Source: Bacteroidales bacterium UBA1192
GTDB lineage: Bacteria > Bacteroidota > Bacteroidia > Bacteroidales > Bacteroidaceae
DNA length: 40,565 bases
Direction: 5' to 3'
Assembly: GCA_002310175.1 (NCBI GenBank)
Contig: DBYG01000077.1
Span: forward strand, 35,252 to 75,816
A program made the position numbers and the translations under genes. Of the stretch, positions 33,892 through 40,565 are shown piece after piece; position 1 is the first letter of the stretch; each line of letters starts with the position of its first letter. A model generated the notes under the pieces. It worked only from the letters and a program-made list of their open reading frames with translations. It was not told the origin of the DNA and did not search any database.

Positions 33892-35940
33892 ATGCAGAAA
33901 GGTAAGATTGGAGTAACGACCGAGAACATATTCCCGGTCATCAAACAGTTTCTTTACAGTGACAGGGAGATATTTCTCCGTGAGATGGTATCGAACGCAG
34001 TGGATGCCACACAGAAACTCAAGACACTCTCCTCAAAGGGTGATTTCAAGGGTGAGATGGGTGACCTCACTGTACACGTCACTGTAGGTAAGGATACCAT
34101 AACCGTAAGTGATCGCGGTATAGGTATGACTGCCGAGGAGATTGACAAGTACATCAATCAGATTGCATTCTCAGGTGCCAATGATTTCCTTGACAAGTAT
34201 AAGAATGACGCAAACGCCATCATAGGTCATTTCGGACTGGGATTCTACTCAGCCTTCATGGTCTCCAGTAAAGTAGAGATCATCACCAAATCCTATCAGG
34301 ACGGTTCCCAGGCCGTCAAATGGAGCTGTGACGGATCACCGGAATTCCAGCTCACTGACTCTGATAAGGCTGATCGCGGAACAGACATCATCCTCTATCT
34401 TGATGATGACAGCAAGGAGTATCTGCAGGAGAGCACCATACAGGGACTGCTCAGGAAATATTGCCGTTTCCTCCCCGTCCCCATAGCATGCGGCAAGAAG
34501 AAAGAGTGGAAGGACGGCAAGGAGACAGAGACTGCCGAGGACAACATCATCAACAACGTGGAACCCCTCTGGACCAAGACTCCCTCCGAGCTCAAGGACG
34601 AGGACTACAAGGGATTCTACCGCGAGCTCTACCCCATGCAGGAGGAGCCCATGTTCTGGATACACCTGAACGTAGATTTCCCGTTCCATCTGACCGGAAT
34701 CCTTTATTTCCCCAAGATCAAGACCAACCTGGACCTTCAGAAGAACCGCATACAGCTCTACTGTAACCAGGTGTTCGTCACGGATTCCGTGGAAGGAATA
34801 GTTCCGGACTTCCTCACCCTGCTTCACGGTGTCATTGATTCCCCGGACATCCCTCTGAACGTGTCACGCTCATATCTGCAGAGTGACTCCAACGTAAAGA
34901 AGATATCCGGTTACATCACCAAGAAGGTGGCGGACCGTCTCACATCCATATTCAAGAATGACCGCAAGGAGTTTGAAGGCAAGTGGGACGACATCAAGCT
35001 CTTCATAAACTACGGAATGCTCACAGAGGAAGATTTCTACTCCAAGATGGAGAAAGTGGCCCTCTTCAAGGACACTGAAGGCACATACTTCACTTATGAG
35101 GAGTACAAGAAACTCATCGAGACCGCCCAGACTGACAAGAACAAGAGCCTCATATACCTATACGCCACCAACAGGGAGGAACAGTTCGGATATATCGAGG
35201 CTGCCCGCAACAAAGGCTATAACGTGCTGCTCATGGACAACCAGCTGGATATCCCCATGATAGGAATGCTGGAGCAGAAATTCGGAGGCAACAGCCGTTT
35301 CCAGAGAGTTGACAGTGACTCCATAGACAACCTCATATCCAAGGAGGATGCCGTAAAGAACGATCTGCCCGCCGGACAGCTGCGTATGATCACCAAGGTG
35401 TTCAGCAGCCAGATGCCCAAGATAGAGAAGGCTGATTTCCATGTTGACGCCCAGAGTCTGGGTGAGTCCGCCCTACCCGTTATGGTCACCTGCAGCGAGT
35501 ATATGCGCAGAATGAAGGATATGGCAGCCATACAGCCCGGAATGAGTTTCTACGGCGATATGCCTGACATGTACACCGTGATCCTGAACAGGGACCACAA
35601 ACTCATACAGCGTGTGCTTGAGGAAGCCGGTGCCGCCTGTGACGCCAAGGTCAAGCCTGAGGACGACAAGCTCACAGCCCTGAAGGCACGCCAGTCAGAG
35701 TTGCGTAAGGCGCGTGAAGGCAAGAAAGACGAGGAAGTGCCGCAGGCTGAGAAAGATGAGATGAAGGATATAGACAGCCGTATATCGGAAGCCGAGAACA
35801 CCATATCCGGCATTTACTCCGAGTACGCTGCAGGCAACAAGATAGTACATGAGCTTATTGACCTGGCTCTGCTCCAGAACGGTATGCTCAAGGGTGAGGC
35901 TCTCTCCTCATTCATCCGCCGCAGCGTGGAGCTAATCTGA
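33892..35940 (+). CDS. htpG: Hsp90 chaperone HtpG
   Basis: 682 aa. Cytoplasmic Hsp90: N-terminal ATPase domain starting KIGVTTENIFPVIKQFL with SDREIFLREMVSNAVDA, DRGIGMT and GHFGLGFYSAFMV; middle domain with the catalytic-loop Arg in NVSRSYLQSD; C-terminal dimerisation domain. The C-terminal half has a charged Lys/Glu-rich insertion (KAREGKKDEEVPQAEKDE). Co-transcribed with clpC and closed by a terminator. Confidence 0.97.
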   Translation: MQKGKIGVTTENIFPVIKQFLYSDREIFLREMVSNAVDATQKLKTLSSKGDFKGEMGDLTVHVTVGKDTITVSDRGIGMTAEEIDKYINQIAFSGANDFLDKYKNDANAIIGHFGLGFYSAFMVSSKVEIITKSYQDGSQAVKWSCDGSPEFQLTDSDKADRGTDIILYLDDDSKEYLQESTIQGLLRKYCRFLPVPIACGKKKEWKDGKETETAEDNIINNVEPLWTKTPSELKDEDYKGFYRELYPMQEEPMFWIHLNVDFPFHLTGILYFPKIKTNLDLQKNRIQLYCNQVFVTDSVEGIVPDFLTLLHGVIDSPDIPLNVSRSYLQSDSNVKKISGYITKKVADRLTSIFKNDRKEFEGKWDDIKLFINYGMLTEEDFYSKMEKVALFKDTEGTYFTYEEYKKLIETAQTDKNKSLIYLYATNREEQFGYIEAARNKGYNVLLMDNQLDIPMIGMLEQKFGGNSRFQRVDSDSIDNLISKEDAVKNDLPAGQLRMITKVFSSQMPKIEKADFHVDAQSLGESALPVMVTCSEYMRRMKDMAAIQPGMSFYGDMPDMYTVILNRDHKLIQRVLEEAGAACDAKVKPEDDKLTALKARQSELRKAREGKKDEEVPQAEKDEMKDIDSRISEAENTISGIYSEYAAGNKIVHELIDLALLQNGMLKGEALSSFIRRSVELI

Positions 35941-35962
35941 CCGCCGGACAACACTACAGCTA

Positions 35963-36000
35963 AAAAAACACGACGCAGTGAAACTGTGCCGTGTTTTTTT
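35963..36000 (+). terminator. Terminator of clpC-htpG
   Basis: Arms 35963-35979 and 35983-35999 with a GAA loop, one G.U pair and one mismatch, and a T-run. It starts 22 bp after the htpG stop. Confidence 0.85.
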
Positions 36001-36003
36001 ACT

Positions 36004-36011
36004 TACCTTTG
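36004..36011 (+). promoter_or_regulatory. Promoter -7 box of the patatin gene
   Basis: TACCTTTG, exact TAnnTTTG, directly after the htpG terminator and only 16 bp before the ATG at 36028, so the mRNA leader would be about 12 nt or less. Confidence 0.55.
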
Positions 36012-36027
36012 TTCTGGAGAGTATCTC

Positions 36028-38346
36028 ATGGGCAGAATAGCTGGAAACATATTGCTCACGCTTGCGTCGCTGCTGATGGTCATCCCCGCCAGCAGCCAGA
36101 AAGTGGGTCTCGTCCTAAGCGGAGGAGGCGCCAAGGGAATGGCCCATATAGGACTCATCCGTGCCCTTGAGGAGAATGACATTCCCATAGACTATATAGC
36201 AGGAACCTCCATGGGAGCCATCATAGGTTCCCTGTATTCCATGGGCTACTCTCCGGACGAGATGCAGGAACTCATACGGTCAGATGAGTTCCGCCGCTGG
36301 TACACGGGTGAGAAAGACATGAGCTATCAGTTCTATTTCAAACAATCTCCCCCCACTCCCTCCATCGTCCAGGCCGGACTCGCTGTGAGAGACTCCATGA
36401 CCATCATACGTCCCATGAACAACAGTGTCGTTGACCCGTTGCAGATGAACCTGGCCTTCGTTGATGTCTATTCCGGTGCATCGGCAGCATGCGGCAATGA
36501 TTTCGACAGGCTCATGGTTCCCTTCCGTGCGGTAGCATCGGATGTCTTCAAGAAGCGCCCCATCATACTGGGTAAGGGTGACCTGGGTAACGCCGTACGT
36601 GCCTCCATGTCACTTCCCTTTGTGTTCAGCCCCATCCGTATAGACTCCATAATAGCTTATGACGGAGGCATTTATGACAACTTCCCTGTAGATGTCATGA
36701 TTGAGGAGTTCCATCCGGATTTCATCATAGGCAGCGTGGTGGCCATGTCCACTGACAGAGCGGAGAACTACACCCTTCCTGATGAGTATGACCTTATGGG
36801 GCAGGTACGCAGCATGATCATGCAGCGCAGTGACTATAACCTTGACCCTGAACTCGGAATAAAGCTGGACTTCAACCTGGATGAAATAGGAATGATGGAT
36901 TTCCATAAGATTGACGTTGTGGAAAGGATAGGTTACCTCAACACCCTCCCCATGATTGACTCCATCAAAGGCCGGATATATGCCCGCAGGGATTCCGTGG
37001 AGCTCACCAACATGCGCCGCACCTTCAAGAGCCGCGTCCCTGAAATGATATTCAGCAATATTGAAGTCTACGGCGTGAATTCAGCCCAGCGGCGTTACAT
37101 ATCCAAGGAGTTCAACGCTGACCGGGGACAATTTGACTTTGAGGATTTCAAGATGGGATACTTCAAGCTGCTCTCTGATGAAGCCATCAAGAAAGCTCTT
37201 CCCAGCACTGAGATGAACCCGGAGGATTCCACCTTCAGCCTCAAGCTGGACGTCACCATTGATGACCACCCCACCTTTGACCTGGGAGGATGCATCTCCT
37301 CCGGCAACACCAGCCAGCTGTACGGAGCCGTCTCATACCGTCATATAGGTGAGGCCTCCACCACATTCAACATGGAGGGACAGATAGGAAGAGTCTATAA
37401 CAACGCCCAGTTCATGATGCGTAATGACCTGGCCACCAGGATCCCCATGGCACTCTCCCTGCAGATAGCCTATAATAACATGAACTATTTCAATTCCGGC
37501 CTCACCAACGTCTCATCGGACAACATATCCCCGGCTTTGAACAAGGAGATAGAGTTCTTCACCAAACTTAAGATGTCCCGTCCTTTCCTGAATAACTATA
37601 AGGCAGTATTCTCCGTAGGAGCCGCACATCACAAAGACTATTATTCACAGACCCCCAACATCAACATAGACCAATTCAAGTACGACTGTACCAGACACAA
37701 CATACTTGGAGGTTCCGTCATGTTTACAGGTAGCACACTCAACTCCATCCAGTATCCCACCAAAGGCCATTCGGAAAGCATCATAGCCCAGATCTATACC
37801 GAGAACAGCCTGTTCCGTCCGGAGAACCGCCGTTCAGATGACTTCTCCCCTATAGACCAGTCTTGGCTCCAGATGTCCATTGAGGCCAGTCAGTACTACA
37901 GGATGTCCCGCCGTATCACTCTGGGATTAAGCTTCAAAGGATTCTACTCATCACGTAACCTCGCTTCAAACTACTACGCATCCATCATGCAGGCCGGAAA
38001 ATATGAACCCACCGTCAACAGCCGTTTCCAGTTTGACCCTGACTTACGTGCAAACGCCTTCATCGCCGGCGGCATCAAACCCATCTGGATCATCAACAAC
38101 GTCTTCCACATACGTTCAGAGTTCCACGCCTTCCTTCCGGCACAGACCATACTCAATGACGACGGCAGCCCGGAATACGGCAACGGACTTGACGGGCTTA
38201 AAATCATGAGTGAAATCTCATTTGTGGCACAGTATAACAGACTCAACTTCAACGTCTATTTCAACACCACCTCCTCGGACAGCCGTTCCTCCAAGTTCGG
38301 AGTCACGCTGGGCATCCTTATGCCCAATGAATGGTTCATTGAATAG
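36028..38346 (+). CDS. Patatin-like phospholipase with POTRA and outer-membrane barrel (PlpD type)
   Basis: 772 aa. Signal peptide 1-23 (ASSQ), patatin domain with oxyanion loop SGGGAKG (31-37), nucleophile Ser61 in GTSMG and Asp212 in DGG, i.e. an intact Ser-Asp dyad. After about residue 330 comes a POTRA-like segment (FSNIEVYGVNSAQRRY) and then a C-terminal beta-barrel of the Omp85/BamA type. This is the type Vd autotransporter layout: the lipase domain is placed at or across the outer membrane. Start ATG at 36028 (MGRIAGNILLTLASLL); a GTG at 35986 lies inside the htpG terminator and is rejected. Its own promoter; own transcription unit. Confidence 0.92.
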   Translation: MGRIAGNILLTLASLLMVIPASSQKVGLVLSGGGAKGMAHIGLIRALEENDIPIDYIAGTSMGAIIGSLYSMGYSPDEMQELIRSDEFRRWYTGEKDMSYQFYFKQSPPTPSIVQAGLAVRDSMTIIRPMNNSVVDPLQMNLAFVDVYSGASAACGNDFDRLMVPFRAVASDVFKKRPIILGKGDLGNAVRASMSLPFVFSPIRIDSIIAYDGGIYDNFPVDVMIEEFHPDFIIGSVVAMSTDRAENYTLPDEYDLMGQVRSMIMQRSDYNLDPELGIKLDFNLDEIGMMDFHKIDVVERIGYLNTLPMIDSIKGRIYARRDSVELTNMRRTFKSRVPEMIFSNIEVYGVNSAQRRYISKEFNADRGQFDFEDFKMGYFKLLSDEAIKKALPSTEMNPEDSTFSLKLDVTIDDHPTFDLGGCISSGNTSQLYGAVSYRHIGEASTTFNMEGQIGRVYNNAQFMMRNDLATRIPMALSLQIAYNNMNYFNSGLTNVSSDNISPALNKEIEFFTKLKMSRPFLNNYKAVFSVGAAHHKDYYSQTPNINIDQFKYDCTRHNILGGSVMFTGSTLNSIQYPTKGHSESIIAQIYTENSLFRPENRRSDDFSPIDQSWLQMSIEASQYYRMSRRITLGLSFKGFYSSRNLASNYYASIMQAGKYEPTVNSRFQFDPDLRANAFIAGGIKPIWIINNVFHIRSEFHAFLPAQTILNDDGSPEYGNGLDGLKIMSEISFVAQYNRLNFNVYFNTTSSDSRSSKFGVTLGILMPNEWFIE

Positions 38347-38440
38347 AGGCCTTAATTACAGTTTTTATACCGCTTTTCATCACGATGTTTGGATAAGACA
38401 GCCAAAAGCAGTAAATTCGCCTTCCGAATAATTCAACAAT

Positions 38441-39427
38441 ATGAAATACTACATCTTATTCGGCCCTCCCGGAGCCGGCAAAGGCACTCAGGCTGGTGCA
38501 ATTGCAAACAAATATAATCTACTGCACGTAAGTACAGGTGAACTGCTCAGGTCAGAGATAGCTGCCGGTACTGAACTCGGCAAGCAAGCCAAGGACCTCA
38601 TAGCCGCCGGAAATCTCGTTCCTGACAGCGTGGTGGAAGGCATGATAGAGAGCACCTTCAACAACAACAGCACCAAGGCCGGCTTCCTGCTGGACGGCTT
38701 CCCCCGCACCTTAGGACAGGCCAGGGACCTGGATGAGATACTGGCCCGCAGAGGTGAAAAAGTCAACGCAGTAATCTCCATCATGATATCCGATGAGACC
38801 GTACACGCCCGCATCACGCACCGTGCCACCATTGAAGGCCGTGCCGATGACGCAAATCCGGAAACCATCAAGAACCGCATAGCCACCTATCACAAACAGA
38901 CAGAACCCCTCATAGAGTACTACCGCAATGCCGGCAAATACTACGAGGTGGATGGTGAGAACGGCGACATCAATGTGGTGCGCCGCAGGATGCTCACCGT
39001 ATTCCGCGGAATAGACAAACGTTTCGTGGACCGCCAGACAGTTATTGACAATGACCTTCTGGACCGCGTCCAGACACTGGCTCAGGAGTCACCCCGCCTG
39101 CGCATGAACTATGACCTGCGTAACACAGAGGATGACCAGTCACAGCGTATGATCAACGTCATGCTCCCCGGCACCAAGACCGCCATCCACAAGCACAACC
39201 TCTCCAGTGAGACCGTCATGCTGCTCCGCGGCAAGATGGACACCGTATTCTATAATGACAACGGAGTGGAGAAAGAACGTATCCACATGGGCGGTGACAC
39301 CGGAGTCCTGGGCGTCAACATCCCCAAGGGACAGTGGCACACATTTGAGGTCAAGGAGCTGGCCATCATCTTCATGGCACAGGACGGCCCGTGGTCTCCC
39401 CTCTCCAAGGAGAACATGCTCAAATAA
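38441..39427 (+). CDS. adk: Adenylate kinase fused to a WbuC-type cupin
   Basis: 328 aa, cytoplasmic. Residues 1-190 are a full adenylate kinase (ATP + AMP to 2 ADP): P-loop GPPGAGKGT (8-16), AMP-site STGELLR (31-37), LLDGFPRT (83-90) and a short LID (HRATIEGRADD), the compact form without zinc insertion. Residues about 197-328 match the WbuC cupin family: ESPRLRMNYDLR, the metal-ligand pattern His250-x-His252-x4-Glu257 (IHKHNLSSE), LLRGKMDTVFY and IPKGQWHTFE with His300. Adenylate kinase is usually about 190 aa in Bacteroidales, so the C-terminal domain is an addition. The frame runs through without any internal start after a stop, so this is one polypeptide. No clear promoter box upstream. 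Confidence 0.9.
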   Translation: MKYYILFGPPGAGKGTQAGAIANKYNLLHVSTGELLRSEIAAGTELGKQAKDLIAAGNLVPDSVVEGMIESTFNNNSTKAGFLLDGFPRTLGQARDLDEILARRGEKVNAVISIMISDETVHARITHRATIEGRADDANPETIKNRIATYHKQTEPLIEYYRNAGKYYEVDGENGDINVVRRRMLTVFRGIDKRFVDRQTVIDNDLLDRVQTLAQESPRLRMNYDLRNTEDDQSQRMINVMLPGTKTAIHKHNLSSETVMLLRGKMDTVFYNDNGVEKERIHMGGDTGVLGVNIPKGQWHTFEVKELAIIFMAQDGPWSPLSKENMLK

Positions 39428-39440
39428 AAGAAACCGGGAA

Positions 39441-40418
39441 TCAGTAGTAGGTAATAGAACGCCTGAACGTCATGCCGTCAAACCGCATGACAGTCCAGTT
39501 CCCTGAAGCATCATACTCATAAGTGGCGCTATAGACCTGTTGCCCGTCCAGAATAAGGCGATCCAGATTACCGCCTGTGGAGTATCTGTATTCCACCCGG
39601 TACTCCCCACCATCCTGTACCGTACTTTGGGGATACAGGAACCTGCCGTCATTGATGAACCTGCAGGTCTCCGTGATGAGAGCGCCGTTCTCATCCTGAT
39701 ACCTGTAACGGTAGCTCTCCAGGAACCTGTCCGCAGTGAACACAATCGTATCAATGGAAAGACTGTCGGAAAAGGCCGGAAGCTTACCAGTATATTCAAT
39801 CCTGTCCACCTTAGTCTTTCCTCCTGAGTAGTGGTTCTCTGAATAGACCTTCATCCACTGGCTTGAACCAGCATCCACGAACACATACTTGCGTATCCAG
39901 ACAGTCTTGTTGTCCGCTGAACGCTTGGTCACCTTGGACAGTCCGGGCAGGATGGAGAAATGACGCGCATCATCAGTATGCAACGCCGCAAAATTGTATA
40001 AGCCAGCCCCCATGTTGTCATAAACCGGCACAAGCAGGTCCGCATCATTCCCGTACTCAAGCTGGTAATATGAGGCCGATGACCCCTCAAACCCGTAAAC
40101 TACGGTGGGACGTCCATTCTCATCAAACTCATACCCCACTCCACCGTTACCGTTAAGATACAGCTCCGGAGTACCATCCCTATTGAAAGAAGCAAACTCA
40201 ACAGTATCACCATTCTCATTCAGAACAGCCATAGAGCGTATACCCCTGTTAAGCGTAAACTGGTTAAGCCAGACAGTATCGGCCGTCAGAGTCTGTGATT
40301 CACCCGATGACGAATACGGATCCTCCGGTTCATCATCAAAACCCTTGTTCTCGCAAGCCGGAACAACAAAAGATGCCAGCAGCGCCACAGAGAAAAATAT
40401 GGAACGGTTCATTTTCAT
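39441..40418 (-). CDS. Hypothetical lipoprotein
   Basis: 325 aa from ATG 40418. Signal peptide with a lipobox-like end (SFVVPAC, Cys at residue 22), so a lipoprotein of the inner or outer membrane. The acidic residues soon after Cys (ENKGFDDEPEDP) are like the export signal for surface lipoproteins in Bacteroidetes, though the classic signal is more strictly placed. The rest shows repeated short beta units with YRYRYQDENGALI, YEYDASGNWTVMRFDG and NGRPTVVYGFE, resembling DUF4595/YD-like repeat proteins. Function unknown. A GTG at 40421 and an ATG at 40412 are other possible starts. Convergent with adk-cupin, 13 bp apart. Confidence 0.82.
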   Translation of the reverse strand: MKMNRSIFFSVALLASFVVPACENKGFDDEPEDPYSSSGESQTLTADTVWLNQFTLNRGIRSMAVLNENGDTVEFASFNRDGTPELYLNGNGGVGYEFDENGRPTVVYGFEGSSASYYQLEYGNDADLLVPVYDNMGAGLYNFAALHTDDARHFSILPGLSKVTKRSADNKTVWIRKYVFVDAGSSQWMKVYSENHYSGGKTKVDRIEYTGKLPAFSDSLSIDTIVFTADRFLESYRYRYQDENGALITETCRFINDGRFLYPQSTVQDGGEYRVEYRYSTGGNLDRLILDGQQVYSATYEYDASGNWTVMRFDGMTFRRSITYY

Positions 40419-40423
40419 CACTG

Positions 40424-40431
40424 CAAAGATA
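40424..40431 (-). promoter_or_regulatory. Promoter -7 box abutting the lipoprotein start
   Basis: Reverse-strand TATCTTTG, exact TAnnTTTG, ends 5 bp before the ATG at 40418, so transcription would begin at or within a few bases of the start codon. Confidence 0.45.
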
Positions 40432-40565
40432 GCTGAAAAAAGGAAAAAACCCCCACCAACCCCAGGTGATTAATGAGTAATGTGCCATCATTCCTGGTAT
40501 TGTAAAAAATTTTCTCTCTGGCCGGAGCTTTCAGCCTGTGCCTTATCCTCCACCTCCGGTCATCA
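40432..40565. other. Right-edge stretch, no gene seen
   Basis: 134 bp up to the window edge. No convincing gene. A CCGGAG/CTCCGG inverted repeat (40522-40527, 40554-40559) with T-rich sequence on its reverse-strand 3' side could end a gene entering from the right. Confidence 0.4.

Noticed and set aside
35986..36027. GTG start for the patatin protein
   Set aside because: It lies in the htpG terminator and upstream of the promoter box; the ATG at 36028 gives a clean signal peptide.

Overview
The window comes from the chromosome of a member of the Bacteroidales (phylum Bacteroidota), probably a gut-type, glycan-degrading anaerobe. The evidence is a complete Bat aerotolerance-type operon behind moxR, a DUF4295 gene after rpmG, an S46 dipeptidyl-peptidase, GH115, HU proteins of the Bacteroidota type, and promoters of the form TAnnTTTG (the -7 box of the Bacteroidota primary sigma factor) in place of TATAAT. 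Ribosome binding sites of the Shine-Dalgarno type are mostly absent, as usual for this phylum. I cannot name a species from sequence reading alone.

Layout. 1-513 is the 3' end of dnaK, closed by a strong terminator. 617-5031 is a small carbohydrate-related patch: a secreted GH115 alpha-glucuronidase facing a secreted alpha/beta-hydrolase and a Gfo/Idh/MocA oxidoreductase. 5107-7796 holds a periplasmic S46 dipeptidyl-peptidase overlapping a sirtuin. 7864-9297 is a PurF-like amidophosphoribosyltransferase without its catalytic cysteine. A tRNA-Ser(CGA) follows, then a reverse-strand pair: a PaaK-type aryl-acid CoA ligase and a double-ACT protein. 11690-17359 is a forward housekeeping stretch: tsaD; rpmB-rpmG-DUF4295; ftsY-rimO; then two HU-family genes, the second of which joins an HU domain to a membrane helix and a LysM domain.

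17524-26750 is the MoxR/Bat operon: moxR, a DUF58 protein, a DUF4381-like membrane protein, batA, a fused batB-batC, batD, batE and a PAP2 phosphatase, with gaps of 1-26 bp. Bat proteins are thought to form an inner-membrane/periplasmic complex whose assembly depends on the MoxR ATPase. The far end has a small helix-turn-helix gene, a secreted TPR protein and gyrA on the reverse strand, then forward clpC-htpG, a patatin/beta-barrel outer-membrane phospholipase, an adenylate kinase fused to a WbuC-type cupin, and a convergent lipoprotein at the right edge.

The points most worth a second look are the adenylate kinase-cupin fusion, the HU-transmembrane-LysM protein next to the Bat operon, the BatB-BatC fusion that keeps BatC's signal peptide inside the chain, the PurF-like protein with Gly instead of Cys at position 2, a Z-DNA-prone (CG)5 tract touching the gyrA -33 box, and a structured GC-rich stretch between purF-like and tRNA-Ser. 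Most other genes are ordinary core genes. Several start codons were moved from the longest open frame to the biologically sensible one (paaK, rimO, batD, batE, patatin gene, lipoprotein).
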